47,871 nt of DNA, taken from NCBI GenBank assembly GCA_026416115.1, contig JAOAFU010000142.1, forward strand, positions 1 to 47,871, read 5' to 3'. A model generated the notes under the pieces. It was not told where the DNA came from. It searched no databases and worked only from the letters and a program-made list of their open reading frames with translations. Of this stretch, positions 26,677 to 35,154 are shown in pieces. The stretch comes from Bacteroidales bacterium (GTDB lineage Bacteria > Bacteroidota > Bacteroidia > Bacteroidales > DTGW01). Made by a program: the position numbers and the translations under genes. Position 1 is the stretch's first letter; every line of letters begins with the position of its first letter.

Positions 26677-27633
26677 TTAGAAATAATCTTTATCTATAAA
26701 GTCTTCGAATGATGAGTTTGTGCACTGATAGTCTGATCCTATCAAAGGTTTATGCAATTTTCGTGCTTTCGCAATTAAACGGAGTAATTTGTTGAATATT
26801 GGTAAGAAAGAATCTTTTGATTTAAATGGAAAAGGTATTATTTTAAATTCAGTATATTCGGGAACAAAAAGAGGATTATCCTCTGTAGGTATATCAATAA
26901 ATCTGCCTGTTGATATATCTACTACCCGTGTCCATTGGGGGTATTTTTTATGTATAAAGGTATAAAAATGGTCGGTAAAAAATACTTTTTCTCCATTGTA
27001 TTTGAAAGGTAAGTTTTCTGCAAAAATGTTAATAGAATCTAACAATAATTCTTCCGGATATAATATCGTATCTTTAGGTGTAATCATAATTTTTTCTCCC
27101 AGAAAGAAAATATATATTGTGTCCGGCATCATAAAAAACCTTTGATGTTTTGAGTGATCAATTTCATAGGAGGTAATAATTTCGAATGGTTCCATTTTAC
27201 ATAAGGCTGGAATTTTTAATTCCTCCATTTTTTTAATGCAGTACTCGATTTCGTATTCAAGTAGGGATAATTTTGAATATGGGATATAAAAAATTCTTTC
27301 GTAAAGATTTGAATTGAAAAGATGATCGTAAAACAAAGCGTATAAATACGGTAGTTGGAGCCGATCTCCTAAAAAAATAATTCTGCTCAATAACAATGTA
27401 TCATGAGTAATTGCGGTGTAGTCGATATAATGTCCGTAATGTGGACAGCTACAAAAATACCAGTCGCTATAATTTTCAAGAATTAGACGATAGCATGATT
27501 CTTGTTTCTTAATGTTTTCGGGCAAAGCGAGGCCAACAGTGTAGCCATCCCTTTTTATGAGAAATTTCTGGTAAGGGAATGTAAAGAAATTCTTATTCAT
27601 CCGCTCACAGTCACAGGGTATTCCAAGATTCAT
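26677..27633 (-). CDS. Unknown protein with two C-x-C motifs
   Basis: 318 residues with no signal peptide or membrane helix and no family I recognise. It is rich in Phe, Tyr and Ile, and poor in Ala and Gly. Two short Cys motifs stand out: C-D-C at 7-9 and C-S-C-P-H at 61-65, the second followed by G-H-Y-I-D-Y. They might bind a metal. The C-terminal half has I-I-P-F-P-F and a basic helix (L-R-L-I-A-K-A-R-K-L-H-K). It lies 69 bases after the WYL regulator on the same strand and upstream of clpB, with the ATTTTGTC sites between it and clpB. Coding is supported by frame length only. Confidence 0.65.
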   Translation of the reverse strand: MNLGIPCDCERMNKNFFTFPYQKFLIKRDGYTVGLALPENIKKQESCYRLILENYSDWYFCSCPHYGHYIDYTAITHDTLLLSRIIFLGDRLQLPYLYALFYDHLFNSNLYERIFYIPYSKLSLLEYEIEYCIKKMEELKIPALCKMEPFEIITSYEIDHSKHQRFFMMPDTIYIFFLGEKIMITPKDTILYPEELLLDSINIFAENLPFKYNGEKVFFTDHFYTFIHKKYPQWTRVVDISTGRFIDIPTEDNPLFVPEYTEFKIIPFPFKSKDSFLPIFNKLLRLIAKARKLHKPLIGSDYQCTNSSFEDFIDKDYF

Positions 27634-27702
27634 AGCATTTAAATGTTTATAGATAAACCCCGATATTAAGAATAATTCATATTTTCTGTCAAAATTATAT
27701 TA

Positions 27703-28629
27703 TCAAAGCGACAGGTTGTGTCGCAGAGAATTTTGGAGTGAAAAAATTTTTTCTTCAACAAAATGGATAAAGTGCTGATCGCCCAAAATAAGGATATTGT
27801 CGGATAAACCAAGGACAAATCGTGCAGGTCCTTCGTAATTACATACGGGGGCACTTAATCTCCAGGTGTTGTCAGATGTTTGTTCGAGGTAATTTTCGCT
27901 TAGTGGGTATTCTTCTACCAGCAGATTATATGCTCTTACATTAAGCTCAAGCTCTACGTTTCCCTGATATTGTGTTTCCGAATTTCGAAAGATATCTATA
28001 ATCCGATGCTGATGTTTTTCCTTATATAGCCATGGTTCGTTGGTAACCTTAACCTGACCAATTCGTGAAATATTAAAGAGTTTGCAGGTATTTGAATCGT
28101 GTTCGTAGCACCAAACCTGTTCGAAATTTGTAGTAAACTCGTAAGGTTCAACTTTTCGATTAGATACTTGGTTGCTATTTGAAGAACGATACCGCAAAAA
28201 TTCGACGCATTTTTCGTTTTGAATGGCTTGAGTAATTTTTTCGACATTATTTCCCAATTCGGGCTTAACTACTAAGTCGGCCATCCATGGGTAATGATGG
28301 TAAATATTATAAAGCTTCTCCTTTAAGTTTGTTTTTAGCTTGTTATTTGCGTCAATACTATCGATAGCCTTGTTGAGAATGTATGCTTCTTCGACTGAGA
28401 AATGTACAAGGTCGCTAATCTGCTTTATGGGGCCTTTGTTTGTGCTCAGGTATGGTACGCCTTTCTGATAATATTCAACAACTATTCCAGCCATTTTAAG
28501 GGTTTCGATCGAACGTTGAACTGTTCTAACTGAGCAGTCGAGTTTTTTGGCTAAAGCGGAAGTTGTAAGTCTGTTACCTACCAGTAATAACATTAGTTTG
28601 ATAAGCCGAGTGAGATGGGGTTGGTCCAT
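27703..28629 (-). CDS. HTH/WYL-domain transcriptional regulator
   Basis: 308 residues. The N-terminal winged helix-turn-helix of the HTH_11/DeoR type is at about 5-60 (T-T-S-A-L-A-K-K-L-D-C-S-V-R-T-V-Q-R-S-I-E-T-L). A WYL-type ligand-sensing domain follows, from about 140 (V-E-F-L-R-Y-R, V-E-P-Y-E-F, L-F-N-I-S-R-I-G). The canonical W-Y-L triplet reads V-W-C-Y. WYL regulators often respond to nucleic-acid fragments or small ligands. It shares its strand with the unknown gene after it, which may be its target. The terminator of transketolase lies upstream, so it has its own promoter. Confidence 0.85.
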   Translation of the reverse strand: MDQPHLTRLIKLMLLLVGNRLTTSALAKKLDCSVRTVQRSIETLKMAGIVVEYYQKGVPYLSTNKGPIKQISDLVHFSVEEAYILNKAIDSIDANNKLKTNLKEKLYNIYHHYPWMADLVVKPELGNNVEKITQAIQNEKCVEFLRYRSSNSNQVSNRKVEPYEFTTNFEQVWCYEHDSNTCKLFNISRIGQVKVTNEPWLYKEKHQHRIIDIFRNSETQYQGNVELELNVRAYNLLVEEYPLSENYLEQTSDNTWRLSAPVCNYEGPARFVLGLSDNILILGDQHFIHFVEEKIFSLQNSLRHNLSL

Positions 28630-28696
28630 GGTTTGATTATAATTTCATTACATAAAAGTAGGGATTTTATTTTAACGTTAGTGTACAAATAAAAAA

Positions 28697-28730
28697 AACG
28701 CTTTGTATCAGGTTGCTGAAACAAAGCGTT
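28697..28730 (-). terminator. Terminator of transketolase
   Basis: AACGCTTTGT pairs with ACAAAGCGTT, with an inner TCAG/CTGA pair, and in minus-strand sense it is followed by eight T residues. It lies 24 bases beyond the tkt stop. Confidence 0.88.
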
Positions 28731-28754
28731 ATATAATGAGTGGGAAAAAAGTAA

Positions 28755-30812
28755 TTATTTATATTCGCTCAAGTATTTAATTACTTGTTGATAGACGTTT
28801 TCGGGAGTAAATCCAAATTTTTCGTCGAGAACTTTTGCCGGAGCAGAATATCCAAAATGGTCGAGCCCCCAAATCCGCCCTTTGGGTCCTACAAGACCAG
28901 CAAGTGTTATAGGAAGTCCAGCTGTAAGCCCAAAGATAGGGATATTATCGGGGATTACAGATTTTTGGTATTCGATTGGTTGATTTCGAAATAGCCCTTC
29001 GGATATTACCGACACAACCCGTACTTTAAGATTTCTTTCGGCAATAAGTTTTTGTGCACCTTCGTAAAGTGTCGATACTTCTGAACCACTTCCTATAAGT
29101 ATTACATCTGGGGTACCCTCGCAGTCGAGCACAACATAAGCCCCTTTTTGAGCTTCTAAAGCATCTTGGTAGCGGGTTGATCCAGGTTTTGCTGGGATAT
29201 CTTTTATATTCTGCCGTGAGAGGATAAGTGCTGTAGGGGTTTTGGTATTTTCCATGGCCATCTTCCAGGCTACATTTGTTTCGTAAGCATCGGCAGGTCG
29301 AAGAACCAGCATGCTATTATTTCCGCTGTGGTTTTTTAAGTGTTCGAGCAAACGTATCTGAGCTTCTTGTTCAATAGGTTGATGTGTAGGCCCATCTTCT
29401 CCCACACGGAATGCATCGTGTGTCCAGATATATTTTACGGGTAATTCCTGGAGAGCTGCAAGACGGACAGCAGGTTTCATAAAGTCGCTGAAAACAAAGA
29501 AGGTGCCACAGGCAGCCCAAACCCCACCATGAAGGGCAATGCCATTACAAATTGCAGCCATTGTTAGTTCGCTAACACCAGCCTGGAGGAAAGCACCTTT
29601 AAAGTTTCCTTTTGTAAAGGCTGTTGTTTGTTTAAGAAATCCGTCGGTTTTGTCGCTATTTGCCAAGTCGGCCGACGATACTATCATGTTTTCAACTTTC
29701 TGAGCCAAATAGCTTAATACTGTCGATGAAGCTGCACGTGTAGCAATATTTTCCTTTTGAGTTATTTCGGCAAAATTAAGTTCGGGTAATTTACCTGAAA
29801 GGAACTGTTCGAGTTTTTCTGCTAATTGTGGGTTTTCTTTAGCCCATTTGGCTTGTAGAGCTTTTCTTTCGGCAGCTTCTTTAATCTTTTTTTCGCGAAT
29901 TTGTTTATAGTATGCTTCTACTTCGGGAAAAATAGCAAAAGGATTTTGTGGATCTCCACCAAGATTCTCAATTGTTTTTTCGAACGAAGCACCTGCTTCT
30001 CCAAGTGGCATACCGTGTGTAGCACACTGACGTTCGAAACTACTACCATCGGCTTTGACAGCACCTTTACCCATGATAGTTTTACCAATGATGAGTGTGG
30101 GTTTTTCGGTTTGGGCATTTGCTTTTTTTAAAGCTTCTCTGATCTGAGTTACGTCGTTACCATCGATCTCAATCACATCCCATCCCCAGGCGCGATATTT
30201 CATTGCAGTATCCTCGGAAGTAACGGCACTGGTTTCGGTCGAAAGCTGAATATCGTTAGAGTCGTAAAACATAATAAGATTACTTAGTCCAAGAAAACCT
30301 GCAATGCGTCCGGCCCCTTGCGAAACCTCTTCTTGTATTCCGCCATCGGAGATGTAGGCGTATGTTTTATGCGACATCCATTCGCCAAAACGTGCACATA
30401 AAAAGCGTTCGGCAATAGCAGCACCTACAGCCATAACATGCCCTTGTCCGAGTGGCCCTGAGGTATTTTCAACACCACGCATCACATCGCGTTCGGGATG
30501 TCCGGGTGTTGGGCTTCCCCATTGGCGAAAATTTTTAATATCGTCTATTGAATAATGGCCCATTAAGGTTAAAACGCTGTATAGCATGGGCGACATATGA
30601 CCCGGATCTAAGAAAAAGCGATCGCGCATGTGCCAGTTCATATCCGATGGGTCGTATCTTAAAAATTCGGTATAAAGCACATGGATAAAATCGGCACCGC
30701 CCATTGCTCCACCTGGATGCCCTGATTTTGCTTTCTCAACCATTGCAGCCGACAGGATCCGAATGTTGTTTGCTGCTCTTGTAGTTACATCATTTGTCAT
30801 TCTTGTGTCCAT
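28755..30812 (-). CDS. tkt: Transketolase
   Basis: Moves two-carbon ketol units between sugar phosphates in the pentose phosphate pathway, using thiamine diphosphate. The 685-residue protein shows K-S-G-H-P-G-G-A-M-G at about 28-37 and the G-P-L-G-Q-G-H-V loop. The ThDP/magnesium motif appears as S-D-G-G-I-Q-E-E-V-S then Y-D-S-N-D-I-Q-L; the S-D-G form in place of G-D-G is usual in Bacteroidota. The pyrimidine-domain motifs T-H-D-A-F-R-V-G-E-D-G-P-T-H-Q-P, R-P-A-D-A and D-H-F-G-Y-S-A-P are intact. The ATG at 30812 is used; a second ATG lies four codons in. A -7 box 26 bases upstream fits a short leader. Confidence 0.97.
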   Translation of the reverse strand: MDTRMTNDVTTRAANNIRILSAAMVEKAKSGHPGGAMGGADFIHVLYTEFLRYDPSDMNWHMRDRFFLDPGHMSPMLYSVLTLMGHYSIDDIKNFRQWGSPTPGHPERDVMRGVENTSGPLGQGHVMAVGAAIAERFLCARFGEWMSHKTYAYISDGGIQEEVSQGAGRIAGFLGLSNLIMFYDSNDIQLSTETSAVTSEDTAMKYRAWGWDVIEIDGNDVTQIREALKKANAQTEKPTLIIGKTIMGKGAVKADGSSFERQCATHGMPLGEAGASFEKTIENLGGDPQNPFAIFPEVEAYYKQIREKKIKEAAERKALQAKWAKENPQLAEKLEQFLSGKLPELNFAEITQKENIATRAASSTVLSYLAQKVENMIVSSADLANSDKTDGFLKQTTAFTKGNFKGAFLQAGVSELTMAAICNGIALHGGVWAACGTFFVFSDFMKPAVRLAALQELPVKYIWTHDAFRVGEDGPTHQPIEQEAQIRLLEHLKNHSGNNSMLVLRPADAYETNVAWKMAMENTKTPTALILSRQNIKDIPAKPGSTRYQDALEAQKGAYVVLDCEGTPDVILIGSGSEVSTLYEGAQKLIAERNLKVRVVSVISEGLFRNQPIEYQKSVIPDNIPIFGLTAGLPITLAGLVGPKGRIWGLDHFGYSAPAKVLDEKFGFTPENVYQQVIKYLSEYK

Positions 30813-30837
30813 TTGTAGTTTAAGTTTTTCTGACGCG

Positions 30838-30845
30838 CAAAGGTA
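30838..30845 (-). promoter_or_regulatory. -7 promoter box for tkt
   Basis: Minus-strand TACCTTTG, a full TAnnTTTG match, 26 bp upstream of the ATG. The same octamer is used in front of the M3 peptidase gene. Confidence 0.6.
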
Positions 30846-31020
30846 CGGTTTTGAAGTTGATAAAAAGTGTAATTTTTAATTTTTTAAGTGGAAAAATGAA
30901 GAAATAGTTTCTGCGTTTTTTATTTTAATTTATTGATTATGAAAAAATTAATATTTAATTTAATGTTAAGGACTTCAAGAAGGATGGATGGGTTGGGTCA
31001 AAGTCATCCAATAAAAAAAT

Positions 31021-31068
31021 TTTGGCAAGTGATGGGATCCATTTATTAGTAGGAAACAACTTGCCAAA
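31021..31068 (-). terminator. Terminator of the M3 peptidase gene
   Basis: TTTGGCAAGT and ACTTGCCAAA pair perfectly (10 bp) around a 28-nt loop. In minus-strand sense a run of seven T follows. It lies 15 bases past the stop codon. The rest of the 270-base gap up to tkt is AT-rich without other features. Confidence 0.75.
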
Positions 31069-31082
31069 GTAAATATCAAAGT

Positions 31083-33158
31083 TTAGTTTTGAGGATCTAT
31101 CCCGAGTGATCTAAGGAAAGCATCCTGATTAGGTTCGCGACGCAAGAAGTTTCTAATAATTAAGTTTTCATCTTCGGTTGATCCCTTACTAAGGATTTCT
31201 TTTTTAAAACGAAGACCTGTTTTCTTATTCATCACACCTTCTTTTTCGAAAACAGAGAATAAATCTTCGGCATATACTTTCGACCACATGTATCCATAAT
31301 ATCCAGCCGCATAACCTACAAGATGATCAAAAGAGGCTTGCATATGTGTGCCTTCGGTATATTTAAATACCCCTATCCGATTTTGCAGATCTGCTAAAAT
31401 TTCAGTAGTTGAAATATTACTTTCGGGATCAAATTTATCGTGGTAGGTCATATCGAGCATCCCATAAAATATTTGTTTGTTGGCGTCGATTCCCGAACAG
31501 ACATTACGAGCGGCATACATTTTTTCGAAAAGTTCTTTAGGTAAAACTTCGCCGGTTTTATAATGCCGTGCAAACAGCGTTAGAGCTTCGTAATTCCATG
31601 CCCAGTTTTCGAAAAATTGAGAGGGTACCTCGACAAATTCGTGAACATTGGAGATACCCGATTGACCAGCCAATTCGGCTTGGCTGAAGACAAAATGCAT
31701 CATGTGTCCGAATTCGTGAAAAAAAGTAACCACATCGTCGTGGGTTAAAAGACCAGGCATATTTTCGGTGGGACGTGGAAAATTGCAAACAAGGGCAGCT
31801 GTTGGTATTTGGTAGTTTTTCCCAATTTTTACTCCGTTAATTAATCCAAAGCAGGCGAAATGTTTATACTTGTCGTTTCTTGGATACAGATCGAGATATA
31901 TTCGGGCTATTACTTTGCTATTACTTATCATTTCGAACATTTTAACATCGCTATGCCATACCGGGGCTTCGGTTTTTTCAACAAAAGAAACCCCATATAG
32001 CTGCTTACAAATCTCAAGGATTCCATTAATAACATTGTTCACCTCGAAATATTCGCGAAGTTTCTGGTTATCGACTTCGTACTTTTCTTTGAGTAGCTTA
32101 TTTAAATAAAAGCGGTATTCCCACTCGTTAATTGTGTTTGCATTTGGATCATTGGTATATTTTCTTTTCACTTCAATAAGTTCGGCATAATCGATATTTA
32201 CTTTTGGTTTAACTTTTTCGAGCAGTGAGTTTTCGAATTCCCAAACCTTTTGTGGGGTTTTGGCCATGTTATCTGCAATAATATATTCGGCTGCGGTGCT
32301 AAAACCGAGTAAATTTGCCGCTTTTTTTCTTTCAAGTAGCAAACGGTTGAGTAGATCGAGATTTTTATCAGCCGCACGATTAAGGTAAAGCATAAATAGC
32401 TTTTTACGAGCATTTTCGTTCGTAGCCATTTGAAAGAATGGAACTATTGAGGGGTAGGAGAGGTCGATTACATATTTACCCGATTCGGTACGATGCTGAT
32501 CCTTATATTCTTTAGGCAGTCCATCCATTTCAGTTTCATCGAGCTCCAGTACATCTTTAACAGAGGCGATATTGGCTGAAAATTCCAATCCGAGCGATGT
32601 TATTTTATCGAATATTTTTTTAAGTTCTTCTCGTTTCTCTTTGGATAAGTTAAAACCATTAAGTGCATAAAAACGCATCCGATCATCGAGATATTTCTTT
32701 TTAAAACCAGTAAGCTTTTTTGCTTCTGAAGTCTGAGAATATTCGTGTGTAGCTCTATAAAGGTCTTCATTGAGTGTTATCTCATTGTCGAACCGACTCA
32801 GCATATCAACTGAGGCTAAGCATTGATCTCTTACTGCAGAATCGGGGTGGGTATAGGCCATTAAATATAGCGTGTTTGAAACATTGGAGAACTTGTGGTA
32901 AGCTAGATCAAAAGCTCGCATCGTATTGTCGAAGTTTCGTTCCGAAGCTTTTATTTCGCTTATTTTAGCAATCGATTCTTTTGTTTGTCGAATAATCTCT
33001 TCAGTTGCCTCCTTAACATGTTCGGGTTTAAGCTCGTTAAATCTTACTACTTCATTTATTTCAAACAATAAAGGGTTTCGCGATCCGGCAATTATATTGT
33101 TGTAATTTGTCATACCCATCATAATTAAACTAATTAGTAAAAACCTAAATGTTTTCAT
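31083..33158 (-). CDS. Exported M3-family metallopeptidase (oligopeptidase)
   Basis: 691 residues with an N-terminal hydrophobic export signal (F-R-F-L-L-I-S-L-I-M-M-G-M). The catalytic zinc site H-E-F-G-H-M-M-H begins at His481, and the third ligand Glu is in V-H-E-F-V-E-V-P-S-Q-F. Other thimet-oligopeptidase/Dcp family motifs are Y-L-D-L-Y-P-R-N, H-F-A-C-F-G-L and H-L-V-G-Y-A-A-G-Y-Y-G-Y-M-W. It would cut short peptides in the envelope, a feeding role common in peptide-using Bacteroidales. Most bacterial M3 peptidases are cytoplasmic, so the signal is notable. It is a single gene with its own -7 box and terminator. Confidence 0.93.
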   Translation of the reverse strand: MKTFRFLLISLIMMGMTNYNNIIAGSRNPLLFEINEVVRFNELKPEHVKEATEEIIRQTKESIAKISEIKASERNFDNTMRAFDLAYHKFSNVSNTLYLMAYTHPDSAVRDQCLASVDMLSRFDNEITLNEDLYRATHEYSQTSEAKKLTGFKKKYLDDRMRFYALNGFNLSKEKREELKKIFDKITSLGLEFSANIASVKDVLELDETEMDGLPKEYKDQHRTESGKYVIDLSYPSIVPFFQMATNENARKKLFMLYLNRAADKNLDLLNRLLLERKKAANLLGFSTAAEYIIADNMAKTPQKVWEFENSLLEKVKPKVNIDYAELIEVKRKYTNDPNANTINEWEYRFYLNKLLKEKYEVDNQKLREYFEVNNVINGILEICKQLYGVSFVEKTEAPVWHSDVKMFEMISNSKVIARIYLDLYPRNDKYKHFACFGLINGVKIGKNYQIPTAALVCNFPRPTENMPGLLTHDDVVTFFHEFGHMMHFVFSQAELAGQSGISNVHEFVEVPSQFFENWAWNYEALTLFARHYKTGEVLPKELFEKMYAARNVCSGIDANKQIFYGMLDMTYHDKFDPESNISTTEILADLQNRIGVFKYTEGTHMQASFDHLVGYAAGYYGYMWSKVYAEDLFSVFEKEGVMNKKTGLRFKKEILSKGSTEDENLIIRNFLRREPNQDAFLRSLGIDPQN

Positions 33159-33206
33159 ACAAAAGTTATATTATAAAAAGATTTACAATTCTTTTTTTTA
33201 AAGTCG

Positions 33207-33214
33207 CAAAGGTA
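33207..33214 (-). promoter_or_regulatory. -7 promoter box for the M3 peptidase gene
   Basis: Minus-strand TACCTTTG, a full TAnnTTTG match, about 49 bp upstream of the ATG. Confidence 0.6.
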
Positions 33215-33591
33215 AAATGAATTTATGATCGACAAAATGTATGTTAAGCTGTTTTATAACACCTTTTCAAATTTTAAATGATAATGTTTTGCTTAATTAA
33301 TTTTAGAAGCTGAACTCGATTTTAATTTCACTTACCATGTTCGTGGTAATTTATGGGTTTCAATTTCAGAGTTGAGACTTGTGATTAACAATACTGCAAA
33401 ATTTTAATTTCTAAATCTGCGAATGAAATTGTATATAATGAATCTTCGGCTATATTCATAGATTATGTGAGATCTGATTAAATATTACATCTAAACGTTG
33501 ATGTGAGAAAATTACAGATAGGAAGTTAGATAATTTTAGCATCTTATAAAAAATTTTTATTCCAATTGTCCCCAATTAGAATTAAAATCTC
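33215..33591. other. AT-rich divergent intergenic region
   Basis: About 380 bases between the two promoters of divergent genes. I see no gene, RNA or strong inverted repeat here. Confidence 0.4.
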
Positions 33592-33599
33592 TAAATTTG
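33592..33599 (+). promoter_or_regulatory. -7 promoter box for the twin beta-propeller genes
   Basis: TAAATTTG matches TAnnTTTG. An ATTG at 33565-33568 is 23 bp upstream, at the outer limit for a -33 element. The leader would be about 55-60 nt. Confidence 0.5.
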
Positions 33600-33661
33600 A
33601 ACGCTTTGCAAATTTTGAGCTTAATATATGAGTTTTTTGATCCAACAATGAAAATACAACA

Positions 33662-35131
33662 ATGAATATTATGTACCTTAGAAAAAACATAAATTTTTAT
33701 CTAACAATAGCAATAGTTTTACTTTTTTGTGTATCCGAAATTTCGGCTCAAAAACGTAAGAGTACGGGATTAGATAATGCTACTTTGAAAGAATACTTCG
33801 ATGATGCTCAATATTTTTATGATATGGGCGATTATCGTGAGGCACTTTTCAATTTTTTAAAGATCTGGGATGCGTCGCCTGAAAATGCAAATATCAATTA
33901 TCAAATTGGGATGTGTTATTTAAATATTCCTGGCGAAGAATCCAAAGCCATACCCTATTTCGAAAAGGCTGTAAAAAAAGCAACAGTTGACTATGATAAG
34001 AATTCGTTCGAAGAAACACGGGCACCGCTTTACGCTTATTACTATTTAGGCGAGGCATATCGTTTGAATAATCAACCCGATAAAGCGCTCGAAATGTATA
34101 ATCGTTTTCGAAATCATCCAGCTTTTGAGAATCGATACAATGCACGAATGGTAGATGAACAGATAGAGTTATGTGAGCGAGCTAAAATAATCTTTTCTAA
34201 CCCACTTCCTGTAACATTCGAGAATGTCGGCACTCCTATTAATACATCGGTCAATAATTATCGGCCTGTACTCAACTCCGATGAAACTGTTATGGTTTTT
34301 ATGACATCTTTAAAATTTTATGAAGCAGTGATGGTTTCAAAAAAAGTTGAGGGGAAGTGGACAGAGCCGGTAAACATTACTCCTCAGATAGGTAGTGATG
34401 GCGATTGTGAGCCTACTTTTCTTTCTGCCGATGGAAAAGAACTATATTTAGTGAGAAAAGTGAAAAATAATGCCGACCTGTATGTTTCGACTTTCGATGG
34501 TGAGAAGTGGTCGCTTATGAAACCACTTAATAAAAATATAAATAGCTCAAGAAACGAAACGTCGGCTTGTTTATCATCCGATGGAAAGGTATTGTACTTT
34601 AGTTCTGACAGAAGAGGGGGCTATGGAGGACTTGATATTTACAAGTCGGAACGTACCAAAGATGGGGATTGGGGATCTGCTGTTAATTTAGGTAAGACTA
34701 TCAATACCGAAAAAAACGAAACAAATCCATATTTGAGTGATGGAGATAAAATCTTAATTTTTGCATCCGAAGGACATCTCAATATGGGGGGATACGATAT
34801 ATTTATTAGCCAAATAGCAGGTCAAACATGGTCTAGTCCTGTAAATATTGGTTATCCTGTTAATTCGACTGGAAACGATATGCATTACTATCCAGTTGGA
34901 TCAGCGGTCAAAGCATATACTTTTCTCAATCGTAATGATGGATTAGGATTGTTCGATATATATAAAATTTCGAACCCTATTATTAAGTATGCAGTTTCTA
35001 ATTCAACTTTACGACAAGATTCGATCCGTCGAATGGTAGTTCGCGATCGTTTTTCTAAAGATATTATTGGTTACATTTTTGTTTTGCCTCAAACCCGAAC
35101 ACAAAATACCTCTAACTATTTAGTTGAATAA
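33662..35131 (+). CDS. Exported TPR and beta-propeller protein (PorE-like, without OmpA domain), first copy
   Basis: 489 residues. After a signal peptide (I-V-L-L-F-C-V-S-E-I-S-A-Q) come TPR-type helices at about 40-170 (Y-F-Y-D-M-G-D-Y-R-E-A-L-F-N-F-L, Y-Y-L-G-E-A-Y-R-L). A WD40-like (PD40) propeller follows at about 195-445 with repeats such as S-A-D-G-K-E-L-Y-L-V and S-S-D-G-K-V-L-Y-F-S-S-D-R-R-G-G-Y-G-G-L-D-I-Y. This is the front half of T9SS component PorE and of many OmpA-linked envelope proteins, but the peptidoglycan-binding OmpA domain is missing and only about 40 residues follow. A second copy lies 23 bp downstream. Probably periplasmic; role unknown. Confidence 0.88.
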   Translation: MNIMYLRKNINFYLTIAIVLLFCVSEISAQKRKSTGLDNATLKEYFDDAQYFYDMGDYREALFNFLKIWDASPENANINYQIGMCYLNIPGEESKAIPYFEKAVKKATVDYDKNSFEETRAPLYAYYYLGEAYRLNNQPDKALEMYNRFRNHPAFENRYNARMVDEQIELCERAKIIFSNPLPVTFENVGTPINTSVNNYRPVLNSDETVMVFMTSLKFYEAVMVSKKVEGKWTEPVNITPQIGSDGDCEPTFLSADGKELYLVRKVKNNADLYVSTFDGEKWSLMKPLNKNINSSRNETSACLSSDGKVLYFSSDRRGGYGGLDIYKSERTKDGDWGSAVNLGKTINTEKNETNPYLSDGDKILIFASEGHLNMGGYDIFISQIAGQTWSSPVNIGYPVNSTGNDMHYYPVGSAVKAYTFLNRNDGLGLFDIYKISNPIIKYAVSNSTLRQDSIRRMVVRDRFSKDIIGYIFVLPQTRTQNTSNYLVE

Positions 35132-35154
35132 CCAGATTTCTAAAACCCTTAAAT

